Shown here: piece by piece, positions 1 to 7,995 of the stretch | Numbering within the stretch: position 1 is the stretch's first letter | How the letters are laid out: each line of letters begins with the position of its first letter | NCBI RefSeq assembly: GCF_001517585.1 | Contig: NZ_FBYC01000004.1 | Coordinates: forward strand, 558,001-622,000 | DNA: 64,000 nt | Reading direction: 5' to 3' | From: Roseibaca calidilacus | GTDB lineage: Bacteria; Pseudomonadota; Alphaproteobacteria; Rhodobacterales; Rhodobacteraceae | The notes under the pieces: generated by a model | What the model saw: only the letters and a program-made list of their open reading frames with translations | The model's database searches: none | What the model was told of the DNA's origin: nothing | Program-made: the position numbers and the translations under genes

Positions 1-298
1 CCTCAAACGGATGCTCCCAGACGAATTCCTCGAACCGCCTCAACCGGGTCGGCACAGCCGCATGCGCCTGCGTGGCAGCAACCATGACCGGCGAGGCATC
101 GAAGGCCGAGACGTCAAAGCCCAAGATCCGGTAAGTCAGCGCATCACGGCCTGACCCCGATCCTGCATCTAGGATGCGTGCCGGCCCGTCTGGTAGTGAT
201 GGGACTGCCGCCAGAAACCGACCCTGCGCGTCCGACATGTCGACATCGCGCGTAGCTGCGATGAAGGTGATGGCGTGGTGGTTGTAGTAGTCGGTCAA
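1..298 (-). CDS. Class I SAM-dependent methyltransferase (partial)
   Basis: The N-terminal 99 or so residues are present; the gene runs off the left edge of the window. The start is read as TTG at 298 because a GGAG ribosome-binding site lies 7 bases upstream and the protein then begins LTDYYNHHAITF. Motif I of class I methyltransferases is clear (ILDAGSGSGRDAL), followed by an acidic strand end (VSAFDASPVM) that normally contacts the SAM ribose. The substrate cannot be told from this part; small-molecule methyltransferases of the UbiE/TehB type start this way. It lies at the island edge, divergent from nothing and facing the same way as the Vsr gene to its right. Confidence 0.75.
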   Translation of the reverse strand, partial: MTDYYNHHAITFIAATRDVDMSDAQGRFLAAVPSLPDGPARILDAGSGSGRDALTYRILGFDVSAFDASPVMVAATQAHAAVPTRLRRFEEFVWEHPFE

Positions 299-509
299 TA
301 TGGTGCTCCATGTTATCTGGTCTCGCATCTTCGACAGAAATCAGGGATTTGACCAGGTGTGCTGCGGAGGTTGTCAACGCTGGCAGATGAAGGGGCGGGT
401 GCAATGCGATTAAGGCGCGCAAATCCTGAGCGCTTCACATGCACAGTTCTATTTGCTCCACTCGCTAGTTTTGGCCGTGAATAGTGTTCGTAAAGGAGAC
501 AGCCGAAGA

Positions 510-980
510 CTATCGTCGGCCCGCTACCGGATCATGTGCTTTGGCCGACTGCAATTCCTGGTCGTCACCGCGCAAGAAAGTCGCGATGCGCGGAAGGAGC
601 CGATCAGGTGAGTCGCCTAGAACCTCGCACTCCCAAACCACCCCTACGCGCCAACCGAGCGCCCGCAAGTCAGCGATGTTCCGGGCATCGCGCGTGACGT
701 TGCGCGTGAACTTCTCTGCCCAGAATTCAACATTGCTGGAAGGTGTCGTCGCTCGGCGGCAGCCCGAGTGCCGGTGCCAGAAGCACCCATGCACGAACAG
801 GATTGCACCGAGCCGGGGAAAAACCAAGTCAGGGGTCCCAGGCAGCCCACGCCGGTTCAGCCGGTACCGGAAGCCCATCGCATGAAGCGCTTTACGTAGC
901 GCCACTTCGGCTTTCGTGTCCTTGTTGCGAACACGGGACATGATCCGTGATCTGACTTGGTTTGTCACTGTGTCTGCCAT
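510..980 (-). CDS. vsr: Very short patch repair endonuclease (Vsr family)
   Basis: A 156-aa protein of the Vsr family, which nicks next to T:G mismatches left by deamination of 5-methylcytosine. Visible features are the N-terminal RSRIMSRVRNKDTKAE stretch, the catalytic segment GTPDLVFPRLGAILFVHGCF with its aspartate, and the zinc-binding HGCFWHRHSGC cluster. The start at 980 gives MADTVTNQV and has GAGGAA just upstream; an in-frame ATG at 995 would add five residues. The gene is divergent from the operon holding a C5-cytosine methyltransferase about 4 kb away, and Vsr genes usually accompany such methyltransferases. It may repair damage caused by that enzyme, or act as a nuclease of the same defence cluster. 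Confidence 0.92.
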   Translation of the reverse strand: MADTVTNQVRSRIMSRVRNKDTKAEVALRKALHAMGFRYRLNRRGLPGTPDLVFPRLGAILFVHGCFWHRHSGCRRATTPSSNVEFWAEKFTRNVTRDARNIADLRALGWRVGVVWECEVLGDSPDRLLPRIATFLRGDDQELQSAKAHDPVAGRR

Positions 981-1127
981 ACTTTCCTCTGCCATACTTT
1001 TCCGTATAAGGCCAACGTTTGAAGCGACGCGAGATCCAGATCGGTGCTCCTCAATACCATTTTTTGTGCTGAAATGTGGACAGTATTCAGTTATTTTGCC
1101 GCATCAGAGAAGTAGATATTACTACAT

Positions 1128-1158
1128 TCGCAACAATATTCGTCGAATACTGTTGCGA
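1128..1158. promoter_or_regulatory. 31-bp palindrome with T-tract in the divergent promoter region
   Basis: TCGCAACA-A-TATTCG is followed directly by its near-perfect inverted copy ending CTGTTGCGA, 14 of 15 positions pairing, and then TTTTT. It sits between the divergent vsr and small-protein genes, in an AT-rich stretch of about 250 bases. It could be a dimeric operator for the cluster or, because of the T-tract, an attenuator hairpin ahead of the + strand operon. The sequence alone does not decide. A smaller inverted repeat (GTAG/CTAC) lies just before it at about 1112-1125. Confidence 0.6.
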
Positions 1159-1235
1159 TTTTTGTCTTGGTCGGCTACCTGTCAACCGTCCTGCCGCGCC
1201 AGATTGCCCGGCAGTCGTTCCAAGGAGAGCCGATT

Positions 1236-1460
1236 ATGGATGAACCCAAGCACGACAAGTTTCGGCAATTGGCCGAAAGCCGAACCAACAAAGCTATCGA
1301 AGCGATCGCGCGCATCGGCAACCTCTCAAACCGGTCGCTGTATGAATGGGACGAAGGTGAGGTTCGCAAGGTCCTCAAGGCGCTGCGAGACTCCGTCAAT
1401 GAAGTGGAGCAGCGCTTCACTACCCCCCGGAGCAGAGTCGGCGGAAGCTTCAAGCTCTGA
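1236..1460 (+). CDS. Small uncharacterised protein of the GHKL/methyltransferase cluster (74 aa)
   Basis: A 74-residue charged, mainly helical protein without membrane segments or cysteines. The start at 1236 is preceded by AGGAGA at good spacing; an upstream in-frame codon at 1167 has no such site. The segment ESRTNKAIEAIARIGNLSN is striking, and from memory similar short proteins occur beside restriction-modification-linked ATPase genes, though this was not checked by search. It is followed after 46 bases by the GHKL ATPase gene on the same strand and is probably its first operon partner. Possible roles are a transcriptional or allosteric regulator or a complex subunit; none can be proved from sequence. 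Confidence 0.7.
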   Translation: MDEPKHDKFRQLAESRTNKAIEAIARIGNLSNRSLYEWDEGEVRKVLKALRDSVNEVEQRFTTPRSRVGGSFKL

Positions 1461-1506
1461 TTGCTAAATGAATTTAAGAACAAAGCAGTAGGAAGGGTAC
1501 CGGCGC

Positions 1507-3288
1507 GTGCAGGAATCAAATTGGCATTATGAAGACGAGCCGGTCAACGGAGGAGCGGGCGGCGAAGTTTTCAAATCGATTTTCAACGGAAGCGGACTTG
1601 ACGCCGCGGGGCGACTGGCGCGCGAGGCGCTGCAAAACAGCGTCGATGCAGCACGTCCGGGTGAAACCGCGCAGGTCTCTTTGCAGATAAAGGTCTATGA
1701 GGAGGCCGATCTTGATCGCTTCTGGAACGCTGCAGGGTTGAGTGCACTTGCCAAACGCGTTGGCGTACTCGGCCTCCACCAGGCGAACGCCTTGGCCGAG
1801 AGGCCCGAAAAGCTTCGTGTTCTGCAGGTCGTCGATTCCGGAACGACAGGCTTGTCCGGAGACCCCACATCGCCCAGTTCGAAGATGCGAAAGCTGCTGA
1901 TGGAGATCGGCGGCAGCCAGAAGATCGCCGAGGGCGGCGCCTCGGGCGGTTCATATGGTTTCGGCAAGGCCGTCTACAGCGCTTCGTCGCGTATCGCTGT
2001 CGTTTTCGTTTATTCCCGGACGCTGGACCCTCAGGGCGAGCCTCTGTCCCTATTGATGGGTTGCTCATACCATCAGGCGCATGAGTTTAACGGCAAACGA
2101 ACCAGCGGACGCGGCTTCTATGGCCAACCGGTCGAGCTCGCTCATGCGATCCGCTACGATGCTTTCACCGGGCTTGAAGCGGATCGTCTAGCTGACGAAC
2201 TGGATCTGGTCCGCGATGCGGACGACATGGGCACAACGATCGCGATCGTAGACTGCCCGCTATCTATGGAAAACATCAGGCGTGGTGTGGAGCGATCTTG
2301 GTGGCCAAAGATCCGCCGTGACAATTTCCGTGTGACACTCGTCGATGAAACTGGTCAGCGGTTACATGCCAGGCCACTTATGGACCCAGAGTTGCGCCCG
2401 TTTATCGACGCATTGGACGTAGCCCTAGGAAAGTCGCCAGAACAAACCGGAAAATCTCGAAGAAAGGTATTTAATAGGATTGAAGAGAGATCAATCGGTC
2501 AACTCGGTTTATTTGTGATGACCTCCCCGGAAGAGGTTGACGAGCAGTCTGATCGGGAAGACCTGCGCGATAGGATCGCCTTGGTACGTTCTCCCGGAAT
2601 GGTCGTGCAGTACTACGGCAAGCGGCAAGTCAGTAACCCGCCCGTTGTTGGTGTTTTCTTGGCCGATGACGGGATCGACGATATCCTGCGCCGATCGGAG
2701 CCGCCCGAACATGATCGGTGGGATGTCAATGCGGACCGGTTGGACCCGGCCAAGAACGAGCGAGAGATCGTGCAGGCGATCCATAGCAGGATCTGGCATG
2801 AATTGCGGATGTTCCAGAAGACTGCCCGCCCTCCGGAAAAGTCGAGTGGCAATAAATTCCTGCAGCTTGAGCGCGAGTTGGCGAAATTGTTCGGTCCCAC
2901 CGGCAAGCGCGAACCTATAGGTGGAGGTAAAGGCGAAACACCGGTCTCGTTGCGGCCGGATGTCAGCATCGTCCAAGCATCCGGAGGATTGAAAATGGTC
3001 GGCAAGGTCCTTCTGCAATTGAAGGAGGACCACGAAGGTGACTTGCCGGTCGCCTTGTCCTTCCGGCTCAGTTCGGTCGACGAGGGCGGTCATCACATTG
3101 ATCCGGTCGCCGTCACCGCGACATTCGATGGTGCAGCGGCAAGCCTTACGGGCGACGGGGAATGGAGCCTTTCGCTTTCGCCGGGCGAGAAGGTCGAACT
3201 TACGGTTGAAAGTGCAGTCTACGAATCCGACTGGACCGTGGAGTTCGTTCCGAAGGTCACGCCCCTCGACAGGGAGGTGCAGCCATGA
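1507..3288 (+). CDS. GHKL-type ATPase (MORC/Hsp90-like), putative defence protein
   Basis: A 593-aa protein whose first 160 residues carry the Bergerat ATP-binding fold: the N box REALQNSVDA (residues 39-48, with the catalytic E and Mg-binding N), the G1 box VVDSGTTGLSG (108-118) and the G2 box GGSYGFGKAVY (147-157). The rest matches no domain that I recognise; the C-terminal part (about 480-593) looks beta-rich. Start is GTG at 1507 with AGGAAGGG upstream. GHKL ATPases of the MutL/paraMORC type are known partners of restriction-modification and Mza-like defence systems, where ATP-driven clamp closing on DNA or protein is expected. The stop overlaps the next start by four bases (ATGA), showing an operon. 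Confidence 0.82.
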   Translation: MQESNWHYEDEPVNGGAGGEVFKSIFNGSGLDAAGRLAREALQNSVDAARPGETAQVSLQIKVYEEADLDRFWNAAGLSALAKRVGVLGLHQANALAERPEKLRVLQVVDSGTTGLSGDPTSPSSKMRKLLMEIGGSQKIAEGGASGGSYGFGKAVYSASSRIAVVFVYSRTLDPQGEPLSLLMGCSYHQAHEFNGKRTSGRGFYGQPVELAHAIRYDAFTGLEADRLADELDLVRDADDMGTTIAIVDCPLSMENIRRGVERSWWPKIRRDNFRVTLVDETGQRLHARPLMDPELRPFIDALDVALGKSPEQTGKSRRKVFNRIEERSIGQLGLFVMTSPEEVDEQSDREDLRDRIALVRSPGMVVQYYGKRQVSNPPVVGVFLADDGIDDILRRSEPPEHDRWDVNADRLDPAKNEREIVQAIHSRIWHELRMFQKTARPPEKSSGNKFLQLERELAKLFGPTGKREPIGGGKGETPVSLRPDVSIVQASGGLKMVGKVLLQLKEDHEGDLPVALSFRLSSVDEGGHHIDPVAVTATFDGAAASLTGDGEWSLSLSPGEKVELTVESAVYESDWTVEFVPKVTPLDREVQP

Positions 3289-4196
3289 ACGCGTGGGTAA
3301 GATCGCAGCCCCGCACTCTGAGGCCCTATTTCGGCGCAGAAGCAGCCGAAACACTTTTGGACGAAATGGAGCTTGTACTCAAGGTTGGAGATACGCCGGT
3401 ACCAACCCGACGATTGATCATTGATGAGATGCAGATGGCCGAGATATCGCCAAGACTGTATCCCAAGCTCTCGGAAAGCCGTCTGGATGTTGTTTTCGGC
3501 GCGCGCCGATCAGCTTTCGATTTGGTGATTACGCTTCGGACACCACAGATGCTCCGAAGAGAGCTGGTCGAGCGTTACCCACTTGGCGATGAAGCGCCCG
3601 AGACTATCGAGATCCCAGAGCGATTGCTAGGCGACGCCAAACTCACGGGCCTGTTCGAACTGGGCGTATCTATTTGCCTTCGTGATGAGCTGGATCTTGG
3701 CGCTGGCTGGCCTGAGCAAATCGGCAGCTGGGTCTCGCGGGGTACGTTTACGATTGGCCTTGATCGCCGTCAGGCTGCCTTCAGAATAGAAATCCTGACG
3801 GAGACGATGATCAAGGAACGCGCTCTACCTGCCGGGACGATGGTTTGGGTGGATGTCGACGATTTGAATGTCGTCTACGAGGAGGGAAGCGCATGTGCGA
3901 CCGCCTATATAAGCGAGAAGCTTCATGGGAAGTTCACAAGCGGCAAGACTCACCCGGCTGTGACGGCACTGCTGTATGCCGAAATCGTGTGCGCCGTTCT
4001 CTCGTCGCCCGACAACGGCATTGCTGAAGCAACTGAAATCGTTTCTGGAAGCCCATTGGAGAACATCGCCAAGAACCTGAGTTCAAGCAGGGCGTTGTCG
4101 TTGCGAGAACTCAAAAAATTGATCGACGACCCCACAAGGTTACGTGCGACCGTTCATGATAGCCGTGGCCTTGTCAGGGATTTGGAGAAAGTCTGA
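3285..4196 (+). CDS. Uncharacterised protein of the GHKL/methyltransferase cluster (303 aa)
   Basis: I do not recognise a domain. The protein is soluble, with mixed charge, and has no visible signal peptide or membrane segment. The first 180 residues look beta-rich (for example RLDVVFGARRSAFDLVITL and VSRGTFTIGLDRRQAAFRIE); the last 80 are helical. No obvious nuclease motif such as PD-(D/E)XK, HNH or PLD was found by eye. It is translationally coupled on both sides: its ATG overlaps the GHKL stop as ATGA and its TGA overlaps the next ATG by one base. Tight coupling with the ATPase suggests a stable complex partner, perhaps a substrate-recognition or effector subunit. Confidence 0.75.
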   Translation: MNAWVRSQPRTLRPYFGAEAAETLLDEMELVLKVGDTPVPTRRLIIDEMQMAEISPRLYPKLSESRLDVVFGARRSAFDLVITLRTPQMLRRELVERYPLGDEAPETIEIPERLLGDAKLTGLFELGVSICLRDELDLGAGWPEQIGSWVSRGTFTIGLDRRQAAFRIEILTETMIKERALPAGTMVWVDVDDLNVVYEEGSACATAYISEKLHGKFTSGKTHPAVTALLYAEIVCAVLSSPDNGIAEATEIVSGSPLENIAKNLSSSRALSLRELKKLIDDPTRLRATVHDSRGLVRDLEKV

Positions 4197-5002
4197 TGCC
4201 ATACCCCATTGTACGCGAAGACGCCGCGAAATCCTGGTTCAAGAAGTGGCAGGACGCATGTGGAGAAGCTGGGGCCCGCGTCGCGCCTATTGAGCTACCT
4301 AAGCTCGAGTTCAGACCGCTTGGTGATGATTTCGATTGGGACAACGAAATTGCCTCTGTTGTTCATCGACTGCAAACCTTGTTAACGGATGAAGGAGAAA
4401 AGGCTTTTGAGGCCAAAGGTACGGTGCTCGTGCACGAGGCACTTCCGGATCATGAAGCGCTACGCGATCCGGAATTCTGGTACTGGATTGCCTGTTCAGT
4501 CGGCCGCGAATTGATCGAGGCGCGATATCCGTTCAAGAGTAATGATCAGGATAACCCTGATCCGGATAACGAGGCTCAGCAGGAGGCTAGAAACTATCTA
4601 CCCGGCAGAAATAACTTCGTGGGGCAGAACGCAAAAGAGGTGCTGTTCTTCAGACTTTGGATCAGGGCCGAAATGGGAAGATTGGTCGAGGTTTCCGAAA
4701 CGGTTGCAGAGAGTTACGAGTATGCGCGAGCCGGTTCAGTCGAGTTTTGGCGGAGCCATCTTCTAAGAGTCCTGTATGCACAGCATCGTCCTTTGTTGCG
4801 TGCTTTTCTCGATTTTCAGTTTCCAGTGCCTGATCGGAACAAACCCAAGCTGACCATTCCAGAGATCCGGCAGCTGGCAAAAGACCTTGCCAAGGCTTGT
4901 GCCAACGTGTCCGTTGAGGTACTCGATCAAGACCAAAGTAAAGCCTTCGTCGAGCGGGTGTGGGCAAGAACGTCGGCTAGAAAGGCTTGGGTCAAAGGCT
5001 GA
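4196..5002 (+). CDS. Uncharacterised protein, possibly DUF6339-like (268 aa)
   Basis: A soluble, largely helical protein rich in tryptophan and aromatic residues (for example DPEFWYWIACSVGRELIEAR, and a VLFFRLWIRAEM segment). From memory the layout resembles the DUF6339 family, which occurs beside C5-cytosine methyltransferase and Vsr genes, but this is a weak recollection and not a search result. The start codon overlaps the preceding stop (TGATG), and only 27 bases separate it from the methyltransferase gene, so it belongs to the same transcript. A role in sensing or restriction by the cluster is inferred from position only. Confidence 0.72.
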   Translation: MPYPIVREDAAKSWFKKWQDACGEAGARVAPIELPKLEFRPLGDDFDWDNEIASVVHRLQTLLTDEGEKAFEAKGTVLVHEALPDHEALRDPEFWYWIACSVGRELIEARYPFKSNDQDNPDPDNEAQQEARNYLPGRNNFVGQNAKEVLFFRLWIRAEMGRLVEVSETVAESYEYARAGSVEFWRSHLLRVLYAQHRPLLRAFLDFQFPVPDRNKPKLTIPEIRQLAKDLAKACANVSVEVLDQDQSKAFVERVWARTSARKAWVKG

Positions 5003-5029
5003 CCTAGAAGTCGTCGCGAAAGTGGTGGA

Positions 5030-6286
5030 ATGAATGTGAACGTGGCACCTGACTGCCGCACTTCCGGAGCCGACGAGGCTCGTTCGGAGTGGTGGCAAGG
5101 ATTCTTAAAGGGCTCCCATCGTTGGGACGATCCTTCAAAGGTGCCATTGCAAGTCGTTGACTTATTTTGTGGTTCTGGTGGCTTTGGGTTAGGCGCCGCA
5201 CTAGCGGCTTCTTGCTTCGGACGGCGGGCAGTATTCCAGGCTATCGCAGATGCGGATGCTCCTGCGATGGATGTATATGCTCGCTCGCTGCCCGTGCGGG
5301 CGAAGATCTCGGACTCACTCGCGACCATCGTCGACTACTCGGTTGATCGTGTGGATGCAGACCCCGTTTTCGACTATCCTCCGGAGCTCTTGCACAACGC
5401 TCTAGCTGCGGAAGTCGGAACGACCGACCTCCTTATTGCCGGCCCCCCATGCCAGGGCCACTCGAACCTCAACAATCATACGCGGCGGGATGATCCTCGG
5501 AATGATCTTTTCGTGGCAACCGCCGCAATTGCAGTCGCGTTGGGCGCTCAGGTTGTAGTCATTGAGAATGTGCCGGGAGTTCTTCGCTCGCATAGTGATG
5601 TAGTGGATTTGGCACGGCGTCTTCTCCGTTCCGAGGGTTATGCGGTCGCTGATAGAGTCGTCAGAATGGATGAACTGGGGGGCTGGCAAACGCGAGCCCG
5701 TTACTTCATGGTTGCCGTTCTCGATGGCGATCAAGAAATCCTTGAGCGAACTTTGAACGGTAGTTCTGGGAAGAAAACAGACTTACTGATGGATAGGCAG
5801 CCGCCGAAAGATGTCCTATGGGCTATCGGAGACCTTGCAGACAAAGTTGGAAACAGTGTTTTCGAAGCCCCTCCTGTCCAGGGGGCCGAGAATGCCCGAC
5901 GTATAGATTATTTGTTTGATGAAGAGCTATACGATCTGCCGAATAGTGAGCGCCCAGACTGCCATAAAGACGGAACCACCTATACCTCGGTCTACGGACG
6001 GATGCACCCGGTCAAACCTGCGCCTACGATCACTACGGGAATTGGGACGCCTGGTCAGGGCCGTTTCATTCATCCGACCAGGCGTCGTCTTATCACGCCG
6101 CACGAAGCTGCCCGCATTCAGTGCTTTCCGGATGGCTATGGGTTCACCGACAATGGGGAAGGTCCGCCAAGGAAAGCTCTCGCGAAGTGGATAGGTGATG
6201 CCGTTCCGCCATATCTTGGAATGTCGGTTGTTTGCGCAGCCCTTTCGGTATTGTCCGAGAAAGCTCCGTGCTTTCCATGGGAGTGA
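5030..6286 (+). CDS. DNA (cytosine-5-)-methyltransferase
   Basis: A 418-aa enzyme that transfers a methyl group from SAM to C5 of cytosine in DNA. The conserved motifs stand in the usual order: motif I VVDLFCGSGGFGLG (42-55), motif IV GPPCQGHS with the catalytic Cys at about 141, motif VI VIENVPG (178-183), motif VIII QTRARYFMV (220-228) and motif X IGDAVPPYL near the C-terminus. The variable target-recognition region between VIII and X is of ordinary size; its target site cannot be read. It is the last gene of the GHKL operon. It could protect host DNA while the other proteins restrict, and the divergent vsr would repair deamination at its sites. Confidence 0.93.
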   Translation: MNVNVAPDCRTSGADEARSEWWQGFLKGSHRWDDPSKVPLQVVDLFCGSGGFGLGAALAASCFGRRAVFQAIADADAPAMDVYARSLPVRAKISDSLATIVDYSVDRVDADPVFDYPPELLHNALAAEVGTTDLLIAGPPCQGHSNLNNHTRRDDPRNDLFVATAAIAVALGAQVVVIENVPGVLRSHSDVVDLARRLLRSEGYAVADRVVRMDELGGWQTRARYFMVAVLDGDQEILERTLNGSSGKKTDLLMDRQPPKDVLWAIGDLADKVGNSVFEAPPVQGAENARRIDYLFDEELYDLPNSERPDCHKDGTTYTSVYGRMHPVKPAPTITTGIGTPGQGRFIHPTRRRLITPHEAARIQCFPDGYGFTDNGEGPPRKALAKWIGDAVPPYLGMSVVCAALSVLSEKAPCFPWE

Positions 6287-6338
6287 GATGCCTGGCAGAT
6301 CTATCGTGTGCAGCAAGTGGGGCTAGCCGATAGCCAGC

Positions 6339-6414
6339 TTGATAGCTTCTCTACGATATTGTGAATATATAGCCCAAAGGCAATATTTACAAAGTATCGC
6401 CGGTAAGCTATCAA
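6339..6414. promoter_or_regulatory. Nested inverted repeats upstream of hipBA (likely HipB operators)
   Basis: TTGATAGCTT (6339-6348) is a perfect inverted copy of AAGCTATCAA (6405-6414). Nested between them are ATATTG (6356-6361) and CAATAT (6381-6386). The right arm ends five bases before the hipB start. HipB-type antitoxins are known to repress their own operon by binding paired inverted repeats, so these are good operator candidates; binding itself is inference. Confidence 0.6.
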
Positions 6415-6419
6415 TAAAT

Positions 6420-6668
6420 ATGACCGATACTCTCGCATACCCCATTCGAAGCCTGCGCCAAGCTGGGGCCGTTCTGCGTGCCCGCCGGTCTGACCGCCAG
6501 ATCAGCCAGAAGCAACTAGGCGAGATTACAGGGACGGCGCAGTCCACCATATCGGATATAGAGAACGGTGTCGTATCCGTCAGCCTCGATGTCTACCTGC
6601 GCCTCTTGGAGGCCTTGGGCGCGGAACTGTCCGCGACGGATCGTATAGCTGGCCAGCGGCAGGACTAA
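6420..6668 (+). CDS. hipB: HipB-like XRE-family antitoxin/repressor
   Basis: An 82-aa helix-turn-helix protein. The XRE fold is seen in the segment from AGAVLRARRSDRQISQKQLG through EITGTAQSTISDIENG. The start is taken as ATG 6420 (MTDTLAYPIRS) because it lies just after the inverted-repeat operators; an upstream in-frame ATG at 6339 would place the operator inside the gene. It ends one base before the hipA start, the standard hipBA arrangement. The expected role is to bind and neutralise HipA and to repress the operon. Confidence 0.88.
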   Translation: MTDTLAYPIRSLRQAGAVLRARRSDRQISQKQLGEITGTAQSTISDIENGVVSVSLDVYLRLLEALGAELSATDRIAGQRQD

Positions 6669-6669
6669 A

Positions 6670-7995
6670 ATGGCAAGGATCGCTCGTGCTGGTCGCCGCA
6701 CACGCCAAAGCAAGACAGCAGTCTGGTACGAAAGGGCGAGGGTGGGAACGCTGACCCGCGCAACGGATGGTGCCATCGCCTTCTCCTACGATCCTGACTG
6801 GCTGGCGTCCGAGGCCGCTTTTCCGGTTGCCAGCGCCCTGCCGCTTACCAAGCTCAAATGGCAGGGCGATCCGGTTATTGCCGCCTTCGACAACCTCTTA
6901 CCCGATGCCGAAGGCGAGCTGCGCGAGAACATCGCCGCGCGCGTCGGGGCGCAGGGCAAGGATGTGTTCTCTCTGTTGTCTGTGCTGGGGCGCGACTGTG
7001 TCGGTGCGCTGCAATTTCTGCCGGTGGACGAGGCCCCATCCGAACAGGACATGCAGTATCGCATAATTTCGGAAGAAGAGATGGTCGCCGACCTGAAGAA
7101 TCTCGCCGCCGCGCCGCTCGCCTTGAGTGAAGACGAGGATTTCCGGATTTCCATCGCAGGCGCGCAGGAAAAGACGGCTTATTTGCGTATTAATGGCCAA
7201 TGGGCCAAGCCGCGCGGCATCACGCCGACCAGCCATATCTTCAAGACGCCCATGGGCATCATTCCCGGCCCTGAGCAGATCGACCTGAGCGACAGCGTCG
7301 AGAACGAGCTGTTCTGCATGACCTTGGCGCGCGAAATCGGCCTGCCCGTCGCGCATGTCGAAAAGCTCACATTGCCCGGGCAGGTCGTTCTGTCCGTCGA
7401 GCGGTTCGACCGCGTCTGGCACGGCGACACCCTGAAACGCCTGCCGCAAGAGGATATCTGCCAGTCGCTGGGCTATCCTTCTGCCATGAAATACCAGCGG
7501 CTGGGCGGCCCCGGCATTGCGCAGATCATGGAGCTTTTGCGGGAATCCGACACGCCCATCGAAGACCGGGAGACGTTCTTCCGGGCGCAGATCTTCTTCT
7601 TCCTGATCGGGGCCTCGGACGGGCATGCCAAGAACTTCAGCCTGCGTCTGGGGCGTCGGGCGCGGTTCACGCTCGCGCCCCTCTATGACATCCTGAGCGT
7701 CGCCCCGGTCGTCCGCGCCGGACGCTTGCAGCGCAAGCGCTACCGCCTCGCCATGTCGATCGACGGCCATTACGGCATCGACGAGATCGTGCCCCGCCAC
7801 TTCGAGGCCGAGGGCCGCGCGGCGGGTCTGCCCAAGGGCCGCGCCCTGGAGCTGTTGCAGGACATGACAGATCGGCTGGGCCCCGCGCTGGAGCGGACGC
7901 TTCTGGCGGTGGGCGATCAGGTCCCGGCGGCGGTCAGCGAGCCGATCGCAAGCGATGCGATGCAGCGGGCGGCGCAGATGCGGGACCTGTTTTAG
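6670..7995 (+). CDS. hipA: HipA-like serine/threonine kinase toxin
   Basis: A 441-aa HipA-family kinase. The N-terminal HipA_N domain contains the AAFDNLLPDAEGELR stretch; the kinase part has the loop ISIAGAQEKTA, the catalytic loop IGASDGHAKNFSL (about residues 313-325, with the catalytic Asp and the Asn) and the metal-binding LAPLYDILS. Length is normal for the family and nothing looks broken. In the E. coli relative the kinase phosphorylates glutamyl-tRNA synthetase and blocks translation; other HipA proteins have other tRNA-synthetase targets, so the target here is unknown. The gene ends in a four-base convergent overlap with the MobC-like gene. Confidence 0.93.
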   Translation: MARIARAGRRTRQSKTAVWYERARVGTLTRATDGAIAFSYDPDWLASEAAFPVASALPLTKLKWQGDPVIAAFDNLLPDAEGELRENIAARVGAQGKDVFSLLSVLGRDCVGALQFLPVDEAPSEQDMQYRIISEEEMVADLKNLAAAPLALSEDEDFRISIAGAQEKTAYLRINGQWAKPRGITPTSHIFKTPMGIIPGPEQIDLSDSVENELFCMTLAREIGLPVAHVEKLTLPGQVVLSVERFDRVWHGDTLKRLPQEDICQSLGYPSAMKYQRLGGPGIAQIMELLRESDTPIEDRETFFRAQIFFFLIGASDGHAKNFSLRLGRRARFTLAPLYDILSVAPVVRAGRLQRKRYRLAMSIDGHYGIDEIVPRHFEAEGRAAGLPKGRALELLQDMTDRLGPALERTLLAVGDQVPAAVSEPIASDAMQRAAQMRDLF

